Shown here: positions 1 through 9,689 of the stretch, one piece after another
Layout of the letters: each line of letters opens with the position of its first letter
Position numbering within the stretch: position 1 is the first letter of the stretch
Assembly (NCBI GenBank): GCA_029582265.1
Contig: CM055816.1
Span: forward strand, 81,896,472-81,960,471
Origin: Zoroaster sp. YZ-2022
Lineage: Eukaryota; Echinodermata; Asteroidea; Forcipulatida; Zoroasteridae
Direction: 5' to 3'
Length of the DNA: 64,000 nt
Made by a program: the position numbers and the translations under genes
The notes under the pieces: model-generated
Database searches by the model: none
Told to the model about the DNA's origin: nothing
Seen by the model: the letters and a program-made list of their open reading frames with translations, nothing else

Positions 1-328
1 TTCATTTTTCTTTCATTTGTAAACCCTTACCTTTAGTGGCTTTAGCCGAGTTGTTTGAGGTGAATTTGCATAGATAAAGAGAAAAACAAATCTCTGATGG
101 TGCCCATGTTGCCTCGCACATTACATATTGGTTGCAGTAATATTGTTGGACCATTGAACATGTGACCTTCTGTGTCCCAATTTGGATTTTCATTATATCG
201 TGAAATTGCTGAGACCAATTACATGCTTGCATGACACTGCTTGTAACAAATAACAGTCTAGGAAATTTCAGGCTGAGAATATAGAAGGAAAACCTCTAAA
301 TCTAATTGTTTTTAATTTTGTTTAACAG
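1..328. other. Intergenic or intronic start of window
   Basis: I see no convincing gene here. The segment ends in a pyrimidine-rich tract and an acceptor (tttaacag, to 328), so it is probably the intron upstream of the first BEN-gene exon in view. Confidence 0.5.
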
Positions 329-2089
329 ATCATTCTGAAGAACCAGAAAAGAATGCCGAAGAGCATGTCAGCGATGAAGGTTAGTAAGAATTTCATTGAA
401 TTTCATTTATTTTACCAAATATCCCAAATTATTGACCAATACAATAACAGGTACATCGGGAACAAGCAATAAAAAAACACTTGTTCTCGTAAATACAATA
501 TACGGGCAAACTTATTAACTGTCCAATATCCCTGATGAAAGAAACACATATTGTTAATGTAATGTACTTGGAGTGGATGTTAACTTACCCACCTAGTGAA
601 ACTGACACACTTTGAACAATTAATTCACTCAAATTTGTATTTGTTTACAGGTGAAGGGAGCCACCTTTCCCAATACCTCAGACAGGAAGAGTCCTACCTC
701 ACCGATCTTGCCAGTAAACGTCGCAAACTTACTCAGAATGATCGGCCTACTGTGGGTGGGAAATGCCCTCGCAATTTTAGGACAGTTAGTTCTGATGAAG
801 AGGGTATGTATACAAAGTTGCTCTGTATTAGTTTCCCTAACTATTAAGGAAACTTTTGTCACATCACGGGTGCAAAAAAAACGTGGTGAAATTGGAAAGG
901 TATGCCAGTATTTTAAATCATCATTGTCATCATCATTAATTGTGTTTTGTGAATTAGACAGTCACTCCCATGAAGTCACAAAACTCAAAGGAGAAAATAT
1001 GATGCTCACCAACCAAGTGATATGTCTAGAGGAGAAGATCCATACGCTTCAAGAGACATGCACCAGACTTGGTGACCAACTTGCCCATTATCAGAGTAAG
1101 TTGACAGGTATTACTTAATAGCGTGATTGAACTTGCATGTGAATGGTAAATTGAGGCAAGGACACTGGAAATGTACTATTAACCAGTTTGCGTTGGAGGA
1201 TGTGTATACACGCAAAGATTTTCCGGAATTCAAAACGGGTGACGGATAAATACGCCACGAGCTACTCGGAACGAGTCCGGAAATATCTATCAGCAACCGG
1301 CTCTCAGCGAGCAAGGCAGGGTGTGCTTACCCACAGATGCCAGCCTGAACAGCCTGGGATAATTTTCTTTTTTATGCTACATACATCTGTTTGATTACCT
1401 ATTTGGGTGAGAAAATCAAATATGTAGCCGTCATAAGAATGTTTGATTGCTAGCATTAGCAAAACAAGTTTACGGAAATCACTGTTTTAGCTCTTAATTT
1501 AATATTCCTTTTTTTATTTATCATCCAGGTTGCTCATTGGATGTCAACAGTCCACCTCGACCTGGGAAAGTCAACCCAGATACTGCAGCAATGCACCAAG
1601 TAAGTGCACAAATTCACATTTATACATTTAAAGGGTTTTGAAGCTTTTTCAATTGCTTCTCATGGTGTCCTCTATGATGACAAGTATAAATAAAATTTAA
1701 TACAAGGCCAAATTTTTATTCAGCTCTAATAAGGGGCTGTTTAAAAATATGTTTAAGCAACTGTCCATAAATTGAAAACCAAGAGTTAAAAAAGCAAACG
1801 AAGTACTATTGAATGTGAAGGACACATATCCAATTGAATGAAAAAAACTAAGTTTTTGCTGCTCTATAATGCACATGGTTTTCTTTTGTTTTTCCTCAGA
1901 TGACTGAACTAAGTCCAGGAACACGCATTTATGTTTATTCGTTAAACATCACAGCAGCGATGAGGCATTCAACAAAGTCGGCAACCAAGATGGCATGTTC
2001 TTTGATGAATGCATTTTTTACAAATGAAGAACTGTCCAAGATCGGCACCATGAAAGACATTCAAAAGGATATTCTGGATGCAATAATTG
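329..2089 (+). CDS. Coiled-coil and BEN-domain gene, five internal exons
   Basis: Five exons with GT/AG borders join without a phase clash: 329-379, 651-803, 958-1095, 1529-1599 and 1900-2089. The first two are acidic and polar. The third is heptad-like (EVTKLKGENMMLTNQVICLE), a probable coiled coil. The last holds a helical stretch (ATKMACSLMNAFFTNEEL, then DILDAIIG) that resembles the BEN fold, a DNA- or protein-binding module of chromatin and transposon-associated proteins. The first exon needs one upstream base, so the gene starts left of the window. The last exon ends in phase 1 with a strong donor (g|gtaagt) 72 bases before the Polinton begins. The terminal exon at 25717-26036 accepts that phase, so this gene may continue across a 23.6-kb repeat-filled intron. 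The BEN call comes from pattern memory; the exon structure is seen directly. Confidence 0.65.
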
Positions 2090-2161
2090 GTAAGTAGTGG
2101 TTTTAGGTATTCTCATATCCTCAGGAAAATTTTATATTGTCATACGTAATTGTCATACGTT

Positions 2162-2840
2162 AGTAGTATGTGAGGCGCATCACGTACCCGGTTTGTGGTG
2201 GAGCAGTGGTGCATTGTGGTGCATTGCCATTACAAACTGCACAAAATCCATTGTGGTGCATTGCCATTACAAACTGCACTTTGTGGAGGAGCACCATAAT
2301 TTTTTTTTTGCTAGGCCACAATTTTTTTCTTCTTCCATTTTTTTTTATGACGTCATTTCGGCCAAGTAAAAAAAAATTGTGTTACCACTGCTCCTCCACA
2401 AAGTGCAGTTTGTGTGCAGTTTGTAATGGCAATGCACCACAATGGATTTTGTGCAGTTTGTAATGGCAATGCACCACAATGCACCATTGCTCCACCACAA
2501 ACCGGGTACGTGATGCGCCACACATGATTGAAATTTTTCATGATTGAAATTTTTTTTTTGATGGCCAACTTCAATTTTTTTTTATGACGTCATTTCGGCC
2601 AAGTAAAAAAAAATTGTGTTACAAACTGCACACAAAATACTTACTCCCTCCACACAAAATACTGCGCACTACTCCCTCCACACAAACTGCACACACTGCA
2701 CACTGAGCGCGCGCGCGTGAGACACGTCTGGGAGCGCGCGTGACTCCCTCCACACAAACTGCAAACAAAATACTTACTCCCTCCACACAAAACTGCACAC
2801 AAAATACTTACTCCCTCCTCACAAAATACTGCACACTACT
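2162..2840. repeat. Left terminal repeat with long fold-back hairpin
   Basis: After the terminal agtagtatgtg, a large palindrome runs from about 2175 to 2518. Its arms are roughly 120 bp (gcatcacgtacccggtttgtgg and the gtggtgcattgccattac repeats), with an AT-rich centre holding tgacgtca. The centre block (tgacgtcatttcggccaag) recurs at 2584. Then follow tandem tccctccacacaaactgcac and actgcacacaaaatac units around a gcgcgcgcgcgtgagacacg core (2705-2745). The same parts occur inverted at the right end. Confidence 0.8.
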
Positions 2841-2960
2841 TTAGAATGGATTGTCTATACGCGTTGAACAAATTCGTCTGTCTTGGTCGTTTCCCATCAA
2901 ATTGGAAATGTGCCAAACTGAAGCGTATAAGACATGTCGTGTTTTAAAATAGAATGGACA

Positions 2961-3060
2961 TCGTTGATTGGTTGAATGTTTGCGCATTGTTTATGGAGCA
3001 ACCACACACTCTTTGTGATTGGATGTTTCGGCGACGCGAAGGATGGTAGAGTATAAAAGA
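2961..3060 (+). promoter_or_regulatory. CCAAT/TATA promoter of the left-end gene
   Basis: Two inverted CCAAT boxes (gattgg at 2966-2971 and 3017-3022) precede a clean TATA box (tataaaa, 3052-3058), 66 bases before the ATG at 3124. Paired CCAAT plus TATA is the classic layout of replication-dependent histone promoters, which fits the histone-type 3' end of the same gene. Boxes are read by eye. Confidence 0.6.
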
Positions 3061-3123
3061 CGGAAATTTTAATTCAAACTCTCATATTTTCGCCAATATT
3101 CTCATCAGTATATCTTCACCAGT

Positions 3124-3363
3124 ATGGCGACTATTTGTACCTTTTACCGTTATGTAGAAGAGAATAGAGAAATTGAGATGATTGAAGAAGAACGTATACG
3201 TATAAATAATCATCCCGAATTGCGAGAGTGGGAGCAGATTCCAAAGAACTTCCCTCACATTGAGGTGATCTCCCAGATGGAGGCATTGAAGTATGCGGTA
3301 GTGGTTGGCAACCTGGAGTACGCCAGGTTTCTGGTGGCAAGTAATCCGGACAAGTTCAAGTAA
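3124..3363 (+). CDS. Small acidic protein of Polinton left end, histone-like mRNA
   Basis: A 79-residue open frame sits just inside the left terminal repeat, on the strand opposite to the capsid cassette. The N-terminal half is charged and acidic (VEENREIEMIEEERIRINNH); the C-terminal half (MEALKYAVVVGNLEYARFLV) looks like one degenerate ankyrin-type helix pair. It is not a histone and I do not recognise the family. It has a TATA box and two inverted CCAAT boxes upstream. Its stop is 30 bases before a perfect histone stem-loop, so the transcript would have the short 3' UTR of histone messages. The position next to a terminal repeat recalls early regulatory genes of small DNA viruses, but that role is inference. 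The start is the first ATG after the TATA box. Confidence 0.65.
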   Translation: MATICTFYRYVEENREIEMIEEERIRINNHPELREWEQIPKNFPHIEVISQMEALKYAVVVGNLEYARFLVASNPDKFK

Positions 3364-3393
3364 CCGGAGACCAGCGAAAGCAATAAAACAACC

Positions 3394-3430
3394 GGCTCTT
3401 TTCAGAGCCAACACATATTCCAAGAAGAGA
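3394..3430 (+). terminator. Replication-dependent histone 3' stem-loop and downstream element
   Basis: Positions 3394-3409 read GGCTCTTTTCAGAGCC: a six-pair stem and four-base loop, identical to the consensus bound by stem-loop binding protein in metazoan histone mRNAs. Eleven bases later comes CAAGAAGAGA (3421-3430), matching the purine-rich histone downstream element that pairs with U7 snRNA; sea-urchin histone genes have CAAGAAAGA at this spacing. Known function: U7-dependent cleavage and non-polyadenylated, S-phase-restricted mRNA. The upstream gene is not a histone. Confidence 0.85.
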
Positions 3431-4545
3431 TTATTACCGAGTCTGTTATGAATATTAACTGTTCGATTTAATCATTAAAATAAATTATATTCGTGTATGT
3501 CTGTGTTTTTAATACTAGCTTTGTCTATTGGCAAGAGGATAAGTGTGATGCACAATGTCCCTGTAAACAATTTTTTAATCTCATACTTTAACAGTAACGT
3601 TAACAGTAACGTTAATTCTAGAAATTATTTCAATCTGACATAAAATAATTTGTTTATTTATACATAATTTTCTTTCGTCTTAGCTTAATTTGTTCTTTTT
3701 TCATTTCTAAATTCCAATAACTAAATTGTATACATTTTATATAGTCTCTGACGAAAAACAAAAGTAACCTACATTATTTTTCATCTATAAACCTATTCAA
3801 CTTCACTTCGTCAATAACTTTATACAGAACAAATCAACAGCTATACAACGTGTACCTATGCGTTAACTGTACATAGCGCACAAAGGGTCAACGCACTGTG
3901 AGCCAGTCACTGACCTAACTAACTAACTTATAATGTGTTAATCGTCTGCTGCACATCTATTTGTAATCTGACAATAACAAACAAAAACTCCTAAGAAAAT
4001 CACGAATTATTACTCCTTATTATTCTACTTACTCTCTTTAAGATATCCAATTATCCAACTGCCTTAAATAAACTCCAATACAGCCATATTACTTAGAAAA
4101 ACCTAAAGTACGAACTATTGCTGTCTCCGTCAGCAGCCATGTTTGTCCAAGTTTTACCAAAGCACGATGGGAAAAAGGTAAAAAGGCGCAAAAGTCATCG
4201 ATTAATTTTCTGACCAAAATCTGAAAAAAGGGAGGAGTTTATTAACCATTTGTAATAAACAATTTTATAAAATATCAATGTATCGTTTTGAAATGTATCG
4301 TTTTGAAATGTATAAATTGTAAGTGGTCATTCACAGCTGGCCAAGCAATAATTAATAAAATACTGTCAATTATGAAAATCATAAAATGTGATTAACAAAT
4401 AAATGAATGAATGAATGAAATTACTGTCAGTATCGCGCGCACAGTATCGCGCGCACAGTATCGATTCTACTGTTAAAACGTTCTTTATTACATTTCATTA
4501 ACAGAGGGCGCTATTAATTAATTATGCTTGTCAGTTTTCTCCTTT
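3431..4545. other. Non-coding left interior of the Polinton
   Basis: No gene is seen. The stretch holds short tandem repeats: aacagtaacgtt twice (3590-3613), a 16-bp unit tgtatcgttttgaaa twice (about 4278-4310), gaat units (4403-4419) and a gcgcgcacagtatc repeat (about 4432-4464). A polymerase gene, if ever present, has left no visible frame here. Confidence 0.5.
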
Positions 4546-4616
4546 AAAGGTCCTCCCCGCATTACTTTCTGGCTACAATCATTCGTTTCACAGAAGTATA
4601 AAATCCACCCCGGCGT
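4546..4616 (+). pseudogene. 71-bp inverted copy of the integrase gene
   Basis: This piece is the reverse complement of 8882-8952, inside the element's own integrase gene, with two mismatches by eye. It therefore lies in the sense orientation on the + strand while the full gene is on the minus strand. It ends abruptly where the long inverted repeat (gttctcatacctttt) begins. It could be what is left of a second Polinton copy, or filler DNA copied during break repair. Confidence 0.85.
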
Positions 4617-5097
4617 GTTCTCATACCTTTTGTAATATTTTTATTTATTTATTATTTTATATTCCTTAAGGGAAGTAGAAAGGGAAGGGACAACAACGTA
4701 CGAAGACAGACAAAAGAACGACTGTACATGAAGCTATTCAAGTATGATTTGTTAAATTTAATTTTAACACCAACAGCAATCTTTGACATCAATATATTTA
4801 CAGATGGTTTTTATATTGGTTTTAAATTGGAAAACATTTGATAAACTGAAAACATTAATTATTATTATTATTATTATTGTTATTTTAAATTCTAACAAAT
4901 TCGGGGCCTTTAGAACATTTTGGGATTTGTTAAATTTAATTTTAACACCAACAGCAATCTTTGACATCAATATATTTACAGATGGTTTTTATATGGGTTT
5001 TAAATTGGAAAACATTTGATAAACTGAAAACATTAAGTATTATTATTATTGTTATTTTAAATTCTAACAAATTCGAGGCCTTTAGAACATTTTGGCT
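4617..5097 (+). repeat. Long inverted repeat, left copy
   Basis: The unit begins gttctcatacctttt and runs to ggcctttagaacatttt. It includes an AT-rich (ATT)n tract and a roughly 180-bp internal tandem duplication (about 4746-4924 and 4925-5097). The reverse complement of the unit, with a single copy of the 180-bp part, lies at 11535-11849, so the two copies flank the minus-strand gene cassette. Confidence 0.85.
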
Positions 5098-5144
5098 AGA
5101 CCGAACACTGGGAATTTGCTTGAACTCACGCAACCGTAACCTAT

Positions 5145-5295
5145 TGATGATACTGCACACAACTGAGCATCTCCTCCACACAAACTACACACAAAATAAG
5201 GTGGGGTGTGCAGTTTGTGTGGTGGAGGGAGTAGTGCGCAAGCGCAGCATATTGATGATTTCGGGCAAGTTGTTGAGATACGTCTGGCTTGAATT
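5145..5295. repeat. Internal terminal-repeat-like block
   Basis: The motifs tactgcacac, ctccacacaaactacacac, gtgtgcagtttgtgtgg, ggagggagtagtgcgcaagc and gagatacgtctgg are the same parts that build the two outer termini, here as a short fold-back. It lies just downstream of the protease stop. It looks like a former Polinton end now inside the element, which supports nesting or a fusion of two copies. Confidence 0.65.
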
Positions 5296-5360
5296 GAACT
5301 CGTGAAATACAACATTGGTTTAAATAATTAATCCATCAGTCCGTTAAGGTATAGGTTATT

Positions 5361-5875
5361 CTAACAAAGCCCTTGAAACTTGTTGAAAAAAAATTGATCA
5401 TCGAATACATTCGTTTTAATACGGGGAAAGTGTATTCTGATAAAATCGTTCACGTTGACGTCGTTCTTGTTGATATCGGAAGTGGAAAAAAGTCCCACAA
5501 TCTTGCTCATGGTGATTCCCCGACATCGATGTAACAAGAAGTAGATGGAATATTGACCGCAGACAGCAGACAAGGGTCCCTGTAGGCGTTGATGATTATA
5601 TTGAGTTTTTTCCGCGTTGTTCTTGAGAAAATTTTTGAACTCGGGTAACTGCGGTGGTAATCCGTAGGAATCAAAATACTCTCCAACACCATCTCTCGTG
5701 AAGTATATTCCTACCCAATGTTGTCCTGGTTTCGTAATAGGGTCTGTGTTCACCACAAAGGCACTCGGACGAGAGATAACTTTCTTGGGAAGTTTATCGC
5801 GGCGAACACCCCTCTGAAAAAATGTTTTGTGTAACGGTCTCTATTTAAAATAGTGCTAATTTCCGAGCTGTCCAT
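5361..5875 (-). pseudogene. PRO: Adenain-like cysteine protease (PRO), one frameshift
   Basis: The protein resembles the adenovirus-type maturation protease of Polintons, which cleaves capsid and core precursors. The catalytic set is visible: His in GQHWVGIYF, Asp in YFDSYG, and Cys in SAVCGQYSIYFLLHR. The main frame begins around 5797 and ends at 5361. The expected N-terminus (ATG at 5875, starting MDSSEIST) lies in another frame, separated by a single-base change near 5797, so this copy probably cannot make the whole enzyme. It is the last gene of the minus-strand cassette, just downstream of the major capsid gene. Confidence 0.85.
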
Positions 5876-5891
5876 GGTCTGTGCGTACCCT

Positions 5892-7224
5892 TCAACTGGC
5901 GTAGTCGAATATGATGTTTCGAGCCTGATCTATTTCCAAAATGTTGTTAAATTCCGCGTAGATGATCACGTTGGCAGTTTCCTGTAGCGGAGAGGCAAAG
6001 TGCATTTCCAACCGTAGGTTTCCGTGTTTGACAAGGTTAAAGTGTCCACCAGAAGACAGGTCAGGGGTGAGATCAAAAGCGTACAGTGCATAGCCCTTGG
6101 CGAAATCCTCACGACTGATGTCATTACCTTCATTCTGGTACATTTTATCTGTTCCCGAGAAGAGGGTGTTGTATGCTCTGATGTAATTATTGGACGCATT
6201 GGAAAAGTTCGGTTTGAGTGGAGTATACGGAATCTGATCTCCATCTAGGTACACCGTCAAAAAGTTTGCGTTCAGATGCTGAAAGTTAAAGGGGTTCTTC
6301 GAGTAGTGTCCGTTGAACGCTACATTACTCACGCAGCCTATTACAATGCGTGTCGGAAGTTGTCCGAGAAAAGCGTAATCCTGAGTGAGTGTCAAGTTGC
6401 CTTGGGGTACAGAGATCATTTTGCAAAGGACGCGTTTGATGGGATACTTTGCAGTTCCCTTTTCTAATGCTTTGGCATGACCCAGCATGACCGCGGAGCT
6501 CACTTTTACTTTTCTGACAAACACGGACGCGGCTTGAATTATCACCTTATAGGTAGGGTTGGCCCCTGAAGCCATCAGGCAGAAAGCATCACTACTGCGT
6601 ATAAGTTTGAGTTTAAGATCCACCCCGTTTAGCATGTGTCTGTCTTGGAAGAAAATGTCACTGTGTATGGGACCAATCATATCCACCACGCGGCTTCCTT
6701 TGATGTATTGATAGCGGGCTTTGAGTCCCTTGTTGACAGCGTCGTCTGCCGCTAGGGGATCAGCGGTATCCATTTGTCCAGCTGTATCTTTGTAGAGCAA
6801 TGAAGAGGACAGTTCGGAAGCCTTGGCATCGTGACCATAACTCAGAAGACTTTCTATCATGGCTCGGTAAGGGTAAGTGGGGGTAGAAGCAGAGATAAGG
6901 CGATCGTTCAAGGTCATGTCGATCTGACTGATCGAGAGACTGCAAAAACAGATTGACTGGACCAACCGAAGAGTCGTCTGTCAGATTCGTACCGTCAGCT
7001 TTGACCACTTTTGCTTTGATATAGAGTTGTGTTTGGGAAAGATCAACGTAGTCTTCCCCGGATCCAGGTATGAAAAATTCAATAGGCCCTCCATCAGAAA
7101 TGTTAGCAATGGGGTGGAATTCAGTCCATTGACCCTTCTCGATACTAGTCTGGGTGGGAGGGAGTGCAAATAAATCCAGTTCGGACTTGGTGCACTCGCA
7201 GGAATGATCGTGCAGAAGAGACAT
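5892..7224 (-). pseudogene. MCP: Polinton major capsid protein (double jelly-roll), one frameshift
   Basis: Two overlapping frames, 7224 to about 6940 and about 6940 to 5892, together cover the length of a Polinton hexon-like major capsid protein. The N-terminal part (SLLHDHSCECTKSELDLFAL, then GPIEFFIPGSGEDYVDL) and the C-terminal part (FAKGYALYAFDLTPDLSSGG, then NVIIYAEFNNILEID) are family landmarks. The frames part at about 6940 through a one- or two-base indel, so the reading frame is broken once. The family builds the icosahedral shell. It sits between the protease and the small basic protein, all on one strand. Confidence 0.85.
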
Positions 7225-7253
7225 GCTGATGCCACAGAATTGTGCAGATAATA

Positions 7254-7679
7254 CTAATCAAAGATGTCAAGTGACCTTTTCGCTCTCTTGCTCGGCTTAG
7301 AAGTGACCCGTCTGCCTTGTGTTTTTCGTTTTATAGACCTGCCACGCGTGACTTGGGTATTAATACTTTGGAGGGCTTGTTTTGTCAGTTGACTTCCGGC
7401 TCTCCGGAGCCTAGCTTTGGCTGCTGATTTTATATTCTTTCCTTCCAGTGCATCTTGGGCGATGTCAACACCAGTGCGAAGAGCCTGCCGTCCAAACGTC
7501 TTCAACCCAGCCTTTAAGAGAGGCATGGCCGACCTGAACAGGCCTCCCAAGATACCACCAAGTCCAAAACCGCGCTGCGTGCGAGATCCTTCAAACACAG
7601 GCAACCCTTGACCCACTTGCTGTGTGTAGTAATCTTCATAGTGTTTAGAGTGATAGGGAATGTATTTAAGCTTCGTCAT
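7254..7679 (-). CDS. Basic core/pVI-like Polinton virion protein
   Basis: An intact 141-residue frame. It has a tyrosine-rich N-terminus (YIPYHSKHYEDYYTQQ), a glycine-rich amphipathic segment (GFGLGGILGGLFRSAMPLL) and a strongly basic C-terminus (RSIKRKTQGRRVTSKPSKRA). Polintons and adintoviruses carry a gene of this kind between the major and minor capsid genes. The amphipathic-plus-basic design suggests a membrane-active or DNA-condensing virion protein comparable in role to adenovirus pVI/pVII; that is inference. It stops 29 bases before the MCP start. Confidence 0.7.
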   Translation of the reverse strand: MTKLKYIPYHSKHYEDYYTQQVGQGLPVFEGSRTQRGFGLGGILGGLFRSAMPLLKAGLKTFGRQALRTGVDIAQDALEGKNIKSAAKARLRRAGSQLTKQALQSINTQVTRGRSIKRKTQGRRVTSKPSKRAKRSLDIFD

Positions 7680-7684
7680 AGCGA

Positions 7685-8422
7685 TCAGTTGAAGTACGGT
7701 GAGCGCCGCTGTTTGAAGTGTAGTTTCACGATGACCCTACCGTTGATAAATGGAATGGGCTCGCCTGTGTCGTCTCTTATATCTATTTCAATGGTGTCAA
7801 TGACCTTTTGTTTCAGAGGAATGTAATGAGGGTTGTCGTATATTTTTGAAACGATATCTCCATATTTTCCTTCCGCGTTCACGATCCGTAATAAAGGTGC
7901 CCTCTTATCACCTACCGTGTTGTACTGGATATTAGTATACACGAACATGGAGTGAAATGTATGAACGTCCACAGTGCGAGGGGCTGTGTGGAGACCCGTG
8001 ACGCTGTCGTTGACATTGAACCCAAATAATGTCGCTAATCGGCCGTGAAAAACCAATCTTGCCCCTCCTAGTGTATTCGTCACAATTTTTTGAATGTATT
8101 TATTGTACGATATGGTGACTTGTCCGTCGTGATCGATAGGGGGATTAAAAGCTGATATAAGTTCTTTAGGTGTGGAATGGTAACCCTCTGCGATCGTGTG
8201 CGTGTGTGGCCGACCTGTTCCAGCGGTACATAACATTAAATTGTCATTTTGGAATACATTGAGCCAACGGTGTGGATAGACGAACTCGGCCATGGCAACT
8301 TCCCATTCTCCCGTTAACGTGAGAGGGGAGGGCAAATTTACAAAGAAGTGAGCCAAAGTGTTGTTGGGATGAACATTCATCGAGCTATTGCTTGGGAGCG
8401 TCACGTAAAATGCGGCCTCCAT
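7685..8422 (-). CDS. mCP: Polinton minor capsid (penton-like) protein
   Basis: An intact 245-residue frame with the family opening (FYVTLPSNSSMNVHPNNT, then WEVAMAEFVYPHRWLNV) and C-terminal landmarks (DTIEIDIRDDTGEPIPF). This is the single-jelly-roll penton protein predicted to occupy the capsid vertices of Polintons. The ATG at 8422 is followed directly by conserved sequence. The stop falls six bases before the next gene's ATG, so the cassette is tightly packed. Unlike PRO and MCP, this gene shows no break. Confidence 0.85.
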   Translation of the reverse strand: MEAAFYVTLPSNSSMNVHPNNTLAHFFVNLPSPLTLTGEWEVAMAEFVYPHRWLNVFQNDNLMLCTAGTGRPHTHTIAEGYHSTPKELISAFNPPIDHDGQVTISYNKYIQKIVTNTLGGARLVFHGRLATLFGFNVNDSVTGLHTAPRTVDVHTFHSMFVYTNIQYNTVGDKRAPLLRIVNAEGKYGDIVSKIYDNPHYIPLKQKVIDTIEIDIRDDTGEPIPFINGRVIVKLHFKQRRSPYFN

Positions 8423-8471
8423 GATTCATTCGTTTGCTTAAAATGGCACATGGCTGACGTCCTGGTCGTCT

Positions 8472-9644
8472 TTATAGAGCGTGCAACTTGGACACCCAGC
8501 TATTGAATTTTTCCGGATATCCAACCCATTTCACCAAGTATTCTGGGTTCCCCCGTCGCCTTCTGGTTTTCAGTATTTTTTCAACTTTGTACAGGTCGTC
8601 CTTCTGAACTGCATGTTGTAGTTCTTGCTCGTAGAAAGTTCCCTCCAATTGCTCACCCTCATAATCGTTCAACGTGTACACAGGGGGGTAGCGGGGGATT
8701 CTGGCGTTGATGGTAAACAGTTCGGTGGTCCAGCTTGGTAAATAACTCTTACGGAAAGGCCTGGCGGCCATGCTGATGCGAACCGTATCTCCAACCTCGA
8801 ACTTGAAGACAGTTTTTAGGGGGTTGGAGTCAGGGGTGTACAGAGCCTGTCTTATTCGATCGACATTGGAAGTATTGACTGACGCCGGGGTAGATTTTAT
8901 ACTTCTGTGAAACGAATGATTGTAGCCCGAAAGTAATGCGGGGAGGACCTTTGTATACTGGTACGTGTTGTTGGCCGTGAAATATTTCCACATTTTTGTC
9001 TTTAGTGTTCTGTTAAATCTCTCAACAATGCTGGCTTTGGTTTCATTACTGGTAGTGAAGAAGTAGATATTCGTTTTCTTGAGAAAAGACTGAAACTTTT
9101 CGTTGATAAATTCGGTACCCTTATCGGTCTGAAGCAGATGCGGCTTTCTCCCTCCTTTTAAAATCTTTTTGAAGGCTTTCACTAAAGTTGTCCCAGTCTT
9201 ATCTTTCAGAGGAACGACCCACGCATACTTCGAAAAGACTTCGATGCACGTCAGCAAATACCTGTACCCTCGATTGTGTTCTTTGAGCGAGGACATATCT
9301 ACCAAATCTGCCTGCCATTGGTGATCGATGCCGTGCACTTCGACCCTATTTCTTTTAAAATTTCTCCTTATTGGTTTGTGCAACGTGTAGGTCGGCTGTT
9401 CCCGCAACCATACAGTTATCTGTTTCTTTGTGACATTGATGCCGTCTCTTACTGCAGCGCGGTAAACAGCCTCCACACCACCAAAGGCGGTAGGGTGTTT
9501 GGGGTCGTAATACACCTTCTTCAGGTATGCCTCCGCCATCGGCAGAATCCGAGTTTGTAATGATGACGGTGCTTCGACAACAAGCCCATGTGCAACGGAT
9601 TTTCTTAAGAAAGTGTTGGGGTCCACAGTCGGACAACAGTCCAT
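8472..9644 (-). CDS. INT: Retroviral-type integrase with C-terminal chromodomain
   Basis: The open frame begins at 9686 (404 residues); the ATG at 9644 gives 390 and starts at the more family-like MDCCPTVDP. Numbering from the longer form, the rve fold carries D127 (QADLVDM), D188 (LQTDKGTEF) and E222 (SIVERFNRTLK), with 33 residues between the last two, so the catalytic triad is complete. A chromodomain-like end (about 358-404, with EYLVKWVGYPEKFNSWV) could tether integration to modified chromatin. This is the c-integrase that defines Polintons and joins the termini to target DNA. Here it lies mid-cassette rather than beside a terminal repeat. A 71-bp inverted copy of its middle is at 4546-4616. 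Confidence 0.92.
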   Translation of the reverse strand: MDCCPTVDPNTFLRKSVAHGLVVEAPSSLQTRILPMAEAYLKKVYYDPKHPTAFGGVEAVYRAAVRDGINVTKKQITVWLREQPTYTLHKPIRRNFKRNRVEVHGIDHQWQADLVDMSSLKEHNRGYRYLLTCIEVFSKYAWVVPLKDKTGTTLVKAFKKILKGGRKPHLLQTDKGTEFINEKFQSFLKKTNIYFFTTSNETKASIVERFNRTLKTKMWKYFTANNTYQYTKVLPALLSGYNHSFHRSIKSTPASVNTSNVDRIRQALYTPDSNPLKTVFKFEVGDTVRISMAARPFRKSYLPSWTTELFTINARIPRYPPVYTLNDYEGEQLEGTFYEQELQHAVQKDDLYKVEKILKTRRRRGNPEYLVKWVGYPEKFNSWVSKLHAL

Positions 9645-9689
9645 GGTGAACGAAAACACAAAATGACAAGAAAAGACTCGATACATCTT

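Noticed and set aside
2097..2574. Open frames in both directions across the left terminal hairpin
   Set aside because: They are mirror translations of a palindrome made of repeats; no motif or start context.
3124..3363. Histone gene, suggested by promoter and 3' stem-loop
   Set aside because: The encoded protein has no histone fold or basic tails.
4764..5305. Several 68-114-codon frames in the long inverted repeat
   Set aside because: They appear on both strands, follow the (ATT)n tract and the tandem duplication, and lack protein-like composition.
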